NCBI RefSeq assembly: GCF_901709675.1
Contig: NC_051091.1
Coordinates: forward strand, 12,558,967 to 12,622,966
Direction: 5' to 3'
Length of the DNA: 64,000 nt
From: Syngnathus acus
Taxonomy: Eukaryota; Chordata; Actinopteri; Syngnathiformes; Syngnathidae
Of this stretch, positions 20,001 to 29,475 are shown piece by piece (positions within the stretch are counted from its first letter, which is position 1; each line of letters starts with the position of its first letter). Below the pieces are notes generated by a model that saw only the letters and a list, made by a program, of their open reading frames with translations, was not told the DNA's origin and ran no database searches. A program made the position numbers and the translations under genes.

Positions 20001-23000
20001 TTCTGGTACACTGTCAGATGCTGCAAACAAGCAGTGAATGTGAATGTGTGTGCATGCGTGCGTGCCTGCATGCAACCCAGTGCGTGCATTACATTTCCAT
20101 AGGCTGTTTTGTTGAGATAGAATTTCTGCGAGAGTCCCAGGCTGGACTGAGCCACCTACAAACAAAAGAAATATCAGACATAATCACTAATCAGCTCCTT
20201 ATATTTGTGTCAGTTTAACAGTTGGTGGTTTCCTGCAATTTATCAAAGAATTACTTAGAGTATAAAAGCATGAAATTTGGCACAAGCAACAGTCCAGAGT
20301 TATAATTCTATTTATAGGTTCATCAGATTATTTTTTTATGAATTTGCCTAACTACAACACAACAAAATCAGTGGCAAACTGGCTCACAAAAATGTTGTTC
20401 CGGGAGGACTTGAAGTCGGGATAGACCAATAGGGTGAAGAACGGGAAAGCGAGCTGGCGTGCGGACACCGTGCGTAGAACTTTCTGGAAGTTGTCTTTGT
20501 CCCACGGTCCGGTCAGGTCCCATCCTCCGAGCTAAAGGACATAGCAGAAGTGTGTGTGTCCGATCGACTGTCAAGTTTATCAAGTTGAGACAACAACCGT
20601 TGCTGAAGCACAAACCTGTGTGATGAGTCGCTGCAATGGCTTCGCTCCCAGCTTCTTGATCTTTGTCTCGTTCATGCAGGCCTGATAGTATCTCTGGGCC
20701 TTCTCCTCTGCTTGACTCAGACCGCTCATCGTCGTGTTCTCTGCTCAAATCACAACAACAAAATAAAACCATCACGGCAACGTGATGGACAATCATCTAT
20801 TGCCAAACTCACCTAATAGTTGCTTCATCACGAGCATGTTGTGCTGCCACCGGGTGTTGAAAGGGTTCCAGTTGGACTTGCCATCAGCGAGAGGGTTGTT
20901 CTTCATCCAGCTGCCGCAAGCGAAGGTGTAGAAGTCCTGGCAGGGGTCCACCGAGCGGTCCAGTGCTGACATGACGGCGCTGGCCACATTGATGCACGTC
21001 TCTGTCAGGCAAACGCCTGGATGTGCTGTCGAGCACAATAATGCGTTTTTGTCAAAATACAACGGCATTTGTGGAAAGCCAAGCCATAGAACTCACTTTG
21101 CCAGTAGAAGACAGCGGCTGTGAAGAGCGTTACGAACAGGCCCGCGGACAGCACGCGCGACAGAAAGTGAAAGTGCCTCTTCCTTGGCATTTCCTCAGGG
21201 CAGCACGAGGTGTCCAAGGCCTGTACGCACGTTGACAGATTCTAAAGGAGAAATATGATGGGAAATTGACTTTTCAATCGCTTTCAAATGCTTTGTTTTG
21301 GTGCAGTCTTATGGTATTTTGGTGTCATGTATGTTGGAAGTGATCTGAGGAGCTTCGTGAGGCGCTTGGCAGCCATCTTGTGGTATCCGGCCCTCCATTA
21401 TCTGTACCGCTTACCCTCACCTACAGGATGATATTTTGCAATAGCGTACTTGACATTGAAGTTTAATGTAAGTGTGGTGCCCACCTTTTAACCTTAGTCA
21501 TACTTTTATTTGGACTCCCTTTTTTGTGGAATCCAGCACTTGATGTGGCCCAGAGTCCATCTCTAGTGGCGCCCACACAAGATTAATTTGTGACCGCTGA
21601 TTTAGTCTTCCAGTCTCGAACTTGCTTAAGAAATGTCTTTTTGGACTGTGGTGTTTGATTCCAGATCCAAATTCAAAGTGCTGCATCCATGAGTGGAAAT
21701 ATAAAAAAAACTACTTTTTTCACCAATATTAAGAAAAGCAGCTTTATTTACAGTACAAGCACATAGTACATTTCATACACAAGGCTATGTGCTTCACACA
21801 AGCAGACACAAAATCATTTATAAAAACAATTAACGACATTCAGAAGCTAAGCATAAGAAAAAACTATCTCACCAAATTATTGAAAGGATGTACAGTACTT
21901 TTCCAGCATCAACAGAAGACTTTTAATACAAAGAAAAAGTAGATTCATACAATTACTAAAAGCTTGTACTGTGAAATTGATTTTAATAAAAGGCCCAGTC
22001 AAGTATTAATAGGAAAACGAAAAAGTGTCATTTAATTTTTTTCAGAGGCGCCCAAAGAGCTCTATTGCCACACCCCCTGCCCTCCCCTCCGTTCATGTCC
22101 TGGGAGTCACTTGTGGTAGTGATCACTGTCCATTGGAAATCAAAATAACACGGATTAGCCAGTGTAACAATAGCATTGTTAGATTGTTTTCCCAGGACTG
22201 TTGAGTTGTTGCGCAACACCTGAAATGTGGTCGTAAGTGTTGCGCGTTACAGAAACGTGTAAAATAAAGACAAGTGAGCAAACGTGATGGCTCGAACCGT
22301 CCATTCTGTATAGTCAGACAGACTCAAAATGGATGTGGACGTCTCTACTTAGGCCCACTACAACCTCTGAAAAGCTCATCAAATGAGTTTGCCTTGCCAT
22401 GGCTGACTTTTCTGTCACATGTCTATTTTCTTTCATAAGTCACCAGGATACGCAAACAAGCGTTCTGAAAGGCGTTTTCTAAGTTGTATTGTTCATAAGT
22501 GATTCGTGTGGCTATCTATTCCCTCCATCTGAAAATGAGGCGCTGGTAGCGGCCTCACTCGGCCTCCTTGCTGGATGTCAGGTCCTGTCAATCTTCTCAA
22601 GTTCTACTTCAATTTCAACAAGCCGGCGTCCTGGGGTTGTCTCGCAGTTATTTATCCGAAGTTGACGCACACGGGCCGGCTGACTGGCAGCGCGCCGACG
22701 GGCACGGGCCGGCTGACTGGTAGAGGGACGTACGCTGCTGCAACTCCTGCTCCGGCTGGATGGACGGCGGGAGGCCGTGACGGAGCGCTCCGGCGAATAA
22801 GATGCTGCCTCCCTGCCATCACCGAACGCAGTCAGTGGCGGGGAGAGAGCTTCCTCGCGGCGCAGCCCACTGGCCAATGCGGCCGACAAATTAGGTAAAG
22901 AAGGTGTTGCCGGCCGCCTCATCGGCGTCAGTGAATGAGGTCGGCGTCGAGGAGGGCGCTCTGGCTGTTGATTGATGGCGGGTGTCTGCGACACAGAGGC

Positions 23001-23653
23001 CCCATGTCTGGCTTGTAAGAAGCTGAAACTATTCTGCTAATGTTTTTCATATTTTCACAGGTTACTTGTTGATGGCAATAACCATTTCAGACACTGGGTG
23101 ACAAGAGAAAGTGACAAAGCAAAGCAGGAAACGCTACGCATTGCAACGGCTTGCCTGCCTCCGGTGACAGGCCGAGATGAAAAAACAACAGGAAGCCAGC
23201 TCCAAAAGTGCGTTTGTTGGAGATTTCACCTCCAAAAATCCAATTCAATCACCAGATTCTTTTATAGATGTGAATTTTAATGCTAATCTTTTTTTGTTTT
23301 TACACATAGACCTATTATATAAGTGCCTATGTTCAGTCCGATTTACTGTCCCCTTTACACGACCATAATTGCTTTAAAGTAGAAGACGTTTTAGACCATC
23401 GTGGAAGACGTTTTAGACCATCGTGGATGCGGAGTCTCAAACCCGTCCGTGATCACGAGAAGCCAACTAATCTTAAGATCCACCAGCAAAATTCACAAAG
23501 CAGGCTCTCGGGTGTTATGTGGCAACAATACAACTTTGTTGTTGTCTGTCTTACCTGCACGGATGTTGATTGGTGGTCATCATCATCATCATCATCACTA
23601 CCAGAGTTAACCAGTTCTTCCCTGTCCAGGATGGCTTTCTTGGATGATGACAT
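17090..23653 (-). CDS. ece1-like paralog, inverted duplicate (diverged, possibly decaying)
   Basis: All 18 exons of the neighbouring ece1 recur in order on this strand with the same phases: 23555-23653, 21097-21220, 20813-21025, 20616-20740, 20388-20531, 20093-20155, 19832-20020, 19628-19770, 19393-19504, 19202-19312, 19034-19132, 18879-18956, 18697-18800, 18339-18449, 18006-18073, 17519-17709, 17328-17423, 17090-17254. No internal stop or frameshift was found; full length would be 744 residues. Membrane anchor, HELIH zinc motif, ENIAD third ligand, HSPPRFR and the terminal CNLW remain. Odd points: the exon 14 acceptor is TG instead of AG, NAYY has become EAYY, FDDQG has become FGKKG, the last exon begins with a remodelled loop, and exon 1 carries seven Asp codons. 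Exon 14 is 111 nt, so skipping keeps frame (707 residues). A catalytically altered or dead M13 protein is likely; expression is unknown. Confidence 0.8.
18339..18451 (-). other. ece1-like exon 14 with mutated splice acceptor
   Basis: The functional copy has TTCTGCAG/GTGGAGC; here the same site reads TTTTGCTG/GTGGAGC, a single A-to-T change at plus position 18451. The exon remains open but encodes [10 protein letters not shown] where ece1 has [11 protein letters not shown] cryptic AG 20 nt inside the exon would shift frame. Confidence 0.8.
21743..21748 (-). terminator. Candidate poly(A) signal
   Basis: AATAAA on the minus strand, within CTGTAAATAAAGCTG, downstream of the 138-codon ORF. It could end a short transcript inside intron 1 of the ece1-like gene. 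Confidence 0.25.
22578..22994 (-). CDS. Hypothetical Arg/Ser/Pro-rich 138-aa ORF
   Basis: Not recognised. ATG to stop in a GC-rich pocket, with many Arg, Ser, Pro and Ala residues, a repeated SQPAR unit (from an 18-bp duplication on the plus strand near 22670 and 22702) and a short acidic end ([13 protein letters not shown]). No signal peptide or membrane segment. It could be a real intronic gene, a transposon exon or a GC-driven open frame; the opposite strand is also open over much of it, which argues for caution. Confidence 0.2.
   Translation of the reverse strand: MSQTPAINQQPERPPRRRPHSLTPMRRPATPSLPNLSAALASGLRREEALSPPLTAFGDGREAASYSPERSVTASRRPSSRSRSCSSVRPSTSQPARARRRAASQPARVRQLRINNCETTPGRRLVEIEVELEKIDRT
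23555..23653 (-). other. ece1-like exon 1 with Asp run
   Basis: Encodes [19 protein letters not shown] followed by seven Asp codons and HQSTSVQ, clearly homologous to ece1 [17 protein letters not shown]...; both exons end CAG/GTAAGACAG. The Asp run is an expanded GAT tract. ATTTTAG sits directly before the ATG, matching the dual start/acceptor in ece1. Confidence 0.8.
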
Positions 23654-23709
23654 CTAAAATGTCCAGATACACACAAGAGTCTCTGAGTCCCTACATGGTA
23701 TAGAACTTC

Positions 23710-25780
23710 AAGCTCTTCAGCTGGCTACTCCACAACATTATTATTTTGGGTTTCACTCTGGTGTCCATTGCATATGAAAGAAAGCTGACTATTTCTAAGA
23801 CATTCCCTGCCAGACGCACCTTACAACACAAACACCTCCCCTAAATCCTTGAGAATTCTCTTTTACAACTTGCTGGTTCCACCTGGTGCGAGAGAAAATG
23901 TGTATATAATTTTATACAAATGCTGTAAAAGGTGGAATAGTAAAAATAATCATTTTGGCCATTTATTTTGGTCAATGTTTTAAGGTCCATAATCTGTTGG
24001 TTGGGCCACAATTGGGCCCTTTTTCGAAGACATAAAATAAACGTACAACCGTCTTCTTATAAGCACAAAGAAACTTACGAGTTTGTTCTGCTTACCGAGG
24101 GTGTCGATCCAAGAATCAAGACTTGCAGTCTGTTTCTGTCCTGGTCCAGCCAACGTGTTGCTTTTTAAAGCTCCTCTTTTTAAATTCTCTGCGAGAACAT
24201 ATGTCATTTAAAAGCTTTATGAGTCATTCAAAAGCTTTGTGACATGTCATTTACAGGCACTTGCTTCCTATCACTTGTTTAAATTGTGCAGAATTAGGGG
24301 CAGGGTTTTCTTCTCGATATGAACAGAACGTGCTGGTGCTTTCCAATGGCAAAATGAAGCTTCCTGAACCAGTATTATAAAAGAATGTCCCATTGTGGCC
24401 AAATGAAGCTTTACGAATCATTGAGGCTTTCCGGTGAGGTATATGATACGAGTTCTTTCTTTAATGCTTATTTAAGTTAAAATCTGTTTAAGTGTGACCT
24501 TTTGGGACCGACCGTCAGCCTAGAGTAGGAGAGTAAGTTTATTGAATTCTGGATTGACCATCTGAGCCCGCAGGCTTTTGGAGGAAACCAAAGACTGAAA
24601 TATTTCACATGCATGTAACAATGATTTTTTTAAACATGTCATCATTACAGAGAGCAAAATTGTCAAAATCTGTCAATTGGAATAATAGCTGTATACAAGG
24701 AATTGATCACATTTTTAATTCTCTGTCCTGGATTTAAAGACTTTAATGGTGGATATTAATGGAGCTGTCTTGAAATATTTTTATCTCTATAACAAATTTC
24801 CAATTATATTTATAGAATATAAATCAATAGCAGTGTTCATATTTTAAGGACTACAGTGTGTCATCTCATGAAAGGCCACTAGGTGGTAACAAATCATACA
24901 AAAACTACAAATCTATTAATAAGAACAATTGCCGACTCTACAGTACATACTGCACTGTATTTGACAAAAAAGTAAGAATAAAGAAGACAATGTATACAGA
25001 AAATTAAACACGTTCAGCAAAACAATGTAAATCTAAATGAAACTCACAAGTAATATTATTTAAGGGAAAAAATCATAAGATTATCAAATCATATTTATTC
25101 TACAATTCTTCGTTGTATATTCATTCATATCCAGCAAAGGAAAAATATTTCTCAATTCACTCACCCTACCCCAACTGCTGTTTTTGCTTAACAAAACGAA
25201 AATATTAGCCACATATTCTTTTCATGTCCAGACTTGTAGACTTGTAGATGCAAATAAATAGCTTGTAGAGGTCTATCCTCCTTCGGTGCAAAATAAAATA
25301 ATATTCTGCCAAAACTGGTCCCCGAGTTGCTTCTTGGTTATAATGGGGGTCCCTTGGACAAAACCAGTTGAAAACCCTGAATTCTAAAATATGTATTCAC
25401 TCATTATAATCACAAAGACCAGAACATTTGAAAAAATACTTAATATTTTATTTGAGAAACATCACATAAAACAACGTTTTCAAACTCCAAGCCATTGTTG
25501 AAACTGCATCATATAAACACAAAATATCATTGGAGAAGATGCAGAGGACGACTAACGACGATAGAGAGCGCTACTAGCACACAGGTCCCGAAGGGTGCCG
25601 ATAATTAAAAGACCTTTATTGTAAATATATACTGTAGAAAGAAAACTGAAAGTATGCCACGTAAATTATGTGTGGATATAATTAAATTTTGACCGTTTCG
25701 TGTTTTATTGTACATTTGTGGCGTGTTCGTCATATTCTTTCATGTGTAAATGGTTTAGAAACTTTTTTTAGTCGATAAAA
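23710..25780. other. Intergenic region upstream of the ece1-like gene and eif4g3
   Basis: AT-rich and without recognised exons or transposon ends; contains a near-consensus CTCF motif (24876-24887, CCACTAGGTGGT). Confidence 0.5.
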
Positions 25781-25799
25781 TGCTGACATAAACGTGCAT

Positions 25800-26386
25800 G
25801 TGTACTGCCGTCTGACAGTCAGCTCGAATAGTCACAGCGGAAGCTGGTCGCCCGTCTCTCGGTTGATTAGCCGAGCGATTCCGTAATTGGCCGAGAATTG
25901 CCGAATCATCTGTCCTACCCGGACGGCTGGAGAAGCGGCAGGCAGCTGCGCCATGTTGGCCGACTCTCTCATATATATGCGGGCAAAATATGAGAGAAAA
26001 CACACTTGACGAGCAGGCCAACTAAATCTTCCCGCGCGGGAGGTTGAAGACTGTGCGGTTTCATTTTTTTCTCCCCCCCTCTCGTGGAAAAGAAGCAAAA
26101 CCGGTGGGGGGGCCGGAGATCCGCAGAGGCTCCGGACGGGCTTGGGAAAGCTCCCCACCGTCCCCATGAAGAGCACCGCTGATTCCGGCAGCGACTTTCC
26201 ATGAAAAAAAGGAAACATCCGTGTTGCTATTTGGGCTTCTTATCCCGCTTCTCTGGGGGGTGGGCTTGGGGCCTGTTTGGCTCCATGTGTGCGCGTTAAA
26301 GCGACGGTCCTTTCACTATTTGTAGCACTATTTTGTTTTTATCGTGTTAGTTCCTCCCTCTTTCATTTTTTAATTGATTTTTTACG
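25800..26386 (+). promoter_or_regulatory. eif4g3: CpG-rich promoter region of eif4g3
   Basis: CpG frequency rises sharply from about 25.8 kb and stays high to about 26.95 kb, with GC-rich blocks and no TATA box. This suits a housekeeping translation factor. The 5' UTR presumably leads to the ATG at 26387. Confidence 0.5.
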
Positions 26387-26566
26387 ATGAGTTTACCACC
26401 GAAAGTAGTTTCCAAACCCGCCGTCACCGTGAGTGGACCTGGAAGCGGACCCTCTCCGTCGAGCCAACTGCGGGCTACTCTGACCTCCGTGTCGCTGCCG
26501 CCGGGAGCCCCAGCAGTTCCCCAACCCGGATCCGTAACGCCAACTCCGTATCCTTTGATCCGCACG
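26387..26566 (+). CDS. eif4g3: Candidate first coding exon of eif4g3
   Basis: ATG opens a Pro/Ser/Gly-rich frame (MSLPPKVVSKPAV...) of the low-complexity type at eIF4G N-termini. The best donor (CGCACG/GTAAAC, exon end 26566) leaves phase 0, but the next exon I can support (33371) needs phase 2, so either a small exon is missing or the weaker donor at 26547 (ACTCC/GTATCC, phase 2) is used. Homology of this exon is not recognised; the call rests on position and CpG context. Confidence 0.4.
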
Positions 26567-27374
26567 GTAAACCATGATGTTCCCCAACACCTCCTCCCCC
26601 TTTGTTTTGGGCCCAGGAGTTGGACTTTTCTTAACGCTACAGTGAAGGCTCCATATGATGGTGGTTGTGGAAGGGGAAGGGGAGGGGGACAATTAGCTAG
26701 GATGCTAAGTGTGCTAACGCTAGCCGGTTTTCGAACGCCACCAGCCTAGATTATGTTTGTTTGGGGGACACACCCAAAATCAAACTAAATCTTGTGGTCA
26801 GTTATGCGTATTTTTATTCTATTGTAGTGTCAAAGCGGGCTGACATTGTTGGTTAGTGCCAGGCTTTCCTGGCTCTCGACACCGGTTACCGGCGGCCGGC
26901 TTTGTTCGCTTATCTTCGGTGGCTAACTGCATCGCTTCAGAAGGTTGCTAATGTTAGCCCCAAAATAAGGGCCGCTTTTGGGGAGGTGCCACCTCTTCTC
27001 CAGTGGTTGAGGGGGATGAGGGGTTGCAATCTGACAGGCCTGCCAGCTCGATGAGCCCCTAAAAGACAAACGTTCTTGGCTGGTTTAGGTCCAGCAGAGG
27101 TGGCAGCGTTCTCATCATCCAAATCCCATTTTCTGTGAAGTATTTACATGTGTTTAAGTGAAATCCTCTTTCAAGTGACTCCTAAAGCCAACTTGGATTG
27201 TTACCCGAGTTACCTGAAAAGCCTCAAAATCGTCCGACATGTTGGCAGTAGAAAGGGAAATTAACTTTCAATGTTTGCTGATACAGCAATTCGTGTTAAG
27301 ATAAGTCCAGTGCTCGTCAATGACAACAGTTTCCATCGTTTTCACATTTTGAATGTTTGTCAACTGCATCATCC

Positions 27375-27440
27375 CTGGGATCGGCTGGCGACCAGTCCAG
27401 GGTGTACCCTACGTCTCTAGCCAAAATGGGTAGATGGTCA
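27375..27440 (+). repeat. SINE-like repeat fragment
   Basis: GGCTGGCGACCAGTCCAGGG and flanks match the 3' half of the repeat at 1-340. Confidence 0.6.
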
Positions 27441-28055
27441 CCAGCCACCACGTGCACGAAACACGCCCAGTTCATATGTAACGACAATTTATCGACACAT
27501 TGGAAACTTTGACGTGAGATATGTGCTATCAAGCTGCAAATATTTTTGTGAGATTTGCATCATGTGAGGAGTGCCTGATAGCAGTAAAAACTCATGCAGA
27601 GATGTCAAATTATCGCAATATCTGCAATAAAATAAATTTGAATTGATATAACATAATTTATTGCAGATAATAAGTTTGAGAAGCACTCGTAAGCAGTAAC
27701 CAAACTATTAAAGGATGTCATGTAACATGTCGCCGGGTCGTTAAACCTTTGTTTTATGAAATGGCTCCAGTGTCTGTCAACCATTAACATCCATGGTGTG
27801 ACGCCAAATGTCATTACCGCAGTTACCCTCCCTCACCTGCATTGTTGAGAGATGTTCACACAGAGTACACACTAGTCTACTTTAGAGTGGAGTGAGTCAC
27901 GTCATCTCCAGTTACACTTCTAGCAATGTGTCAGTGTGAGATTGGCCAGTGCCATCTCGGCCCAGTCAGTGAGTAATTGGCCCAAGATTGGTTGTTGGTT
28001 GATTGAAACTGCAGGTCCAAATGCAAAAGTAGAGCTTTAACAATTAATTAAACTA

Positions 28056-28845
28056 CCGTTTTTTCCATGTATAATGCACAAAATTTAACTAATTTATTGT
28101 CCTAAAATCTGGGGTGCGCATTATACATGGGTACAAGTTGTTGTTTTTTTTTGTTTTTTTTTTAAGAAAATCATGGTACAACAATTTTTGAAGAAAATCT
28201 TGTCACGGATGGAGTGTGGAAAGGAGCGGGGCGGCCAAGTGCAGCTTGGACCAGGGTTTATTGGAGGAACTTAAAACACAGACTTGGTAAACTAATTGTG
28301 ATAAATAACTGGAACATCACTCAAATATTGGTGATCCCGTTGAGAGTCTCACATATTTCTTCGCTATCGAGTTTGCTACTGCATGCGCAGTGATACTGAC
28401 CGGCAGAATAACATCCGGTTGTTCCCAAAGATGATCTTTTTTCTGAAATAATTTTACGTTTACGGACTTAAGTATCCCGGCCGGGTCATACCAAAGACTA
28501 TAAAAATGGGACCCATTGCCTCCCTGCTTGGCACTCAGCATTAAGGGTTGGAATTGGGGGGTTAGATCACCAAATGATTCCCGAGCGCGGCGCCGCTGCT
28601 GCTCACTGCTCCCCTCTCCCCCAAGGGATGGATCAAAATCACACGGGGATGGGTCAAATGCAGAGGACAAATTTCACCACACCCAGATGCGTGTGTGACG
28701 ATCATTGGGACTTAAAAAAAAATAAAATAAAATAAAATAATTTGGGTGCGTATTATACATGGGTACAGGCTTTTTTCCAGCATCGACATGCCATTTTTAG
28801 GGTGCGTATTATACATGGGGGTGCATTATACATGGAAAAAAACGG
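28056..28845. mobile_element. TA-flanked MITE with nested SINE
   Basis: Ends are CCGTTTTTTCCATGTATAAT and its complement ATTATACATGGAAAAAAACGG, with TA on both sides; internal repeats of GCATTATACATGGG. A 5'-truncated SINE is inserted at 28477-28725. Confidence 0.75.
28477..28725 (+). mobile_element. 5'-truncated SINE copy
   Basis: Matches 9425-9660 almost base for base but lacks the A/B-box head and ends in an AAATAAAAT-type tail, as expected for incomplete reverse transcription. It is nested in the MITE. Confidence 0.8.
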
Positions 28846-29463
28846 TAGTTTTTAAGCTTTGTGATAATTTTTTCGCATTATACAATACAACTTTCTTTAC
28901 AACAGCTGCAACAGAGCAATATGGCAACGGGACAACCACAAAGACATTGAAAACAGTCAATGGAAATATACATTTGTATGCAGTAGTAACAGTCGCAAGT
29001 TAGTCAAGACTAATGTTGCTGCATTACTGCAAACTCATGCACGACTTTGTGTGGAAGAGTGTTCGGGCCATGGCAGCGATCCAGGCGGAAACAGTCAGTA
29101 TATGACAGAATCTCTAAGTCTGGAATCATTACGAAAGCGCGTCTGCTGTCGCAACCATTTAGAACCTTAAAACAAAAATTATTTGAAATTAACTTACTAC
29201 GCCTGTTTTTAGAAGACACTTTCTTCAAGCAGTAGAGAAAGTTTGCATTGTTCAAGAAGGCCATGATTTTTCAACAGACTGTTAATTTTCTTCTCTAATT
29301 TCTAGTTCCTGATTGTTAAATGACTATAAGAGGGTGGCTGATATTGGCCGCTGTCACTAGTATCAATCAAATAAGCCTGGCAACGATACCGTTACCAGGT
29401 ATGGGTACTCTACATGCCCATCCCTACTATTTTGTTAAGGCGCCAGTGTTTGGGATCAGCATT

Positions 29464-29475
29464 GCCACCTAGTGG
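29464..29475 (-). promoter_or_regulatory. CTCF-type motif
   Basis: On the minus strand, CCACTAGGTGGC fits the core at every position; orientation is opposite to those at 5887 and 6881. Confidence 0.3.

Larger units (their letters stand above)
21226..23554. other. Intron 1 of the ece1-like gene
   Basis: About 2.3 kb versus 0.7 kb in ece1. It holds a GC-rich 138-codon minus-strand ORF (22578-22994), a minus-strand AATAAA near its left end (21743-21748) and a (CAT/GAT)n tract reaching into exon 1. The SINE of ece1 intron 1 is absent. Confidence 0.5.

Noticed and set aside
22575-22898. Plus-strand 107-codon ORF opposite the basic minus-strand ORF
   Set aside because: Open because of GC-rich composition; no recognisable domain and no plus-strand gene context.
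8984-23653. Inverted ece1 pair as an assembly or haplotype artefact
   Set aside because: The copies differ by up to 25 percent in exons, in intron lengths, in repeat content and in a post-duplication tandem repeat, far beyond allelic variation.
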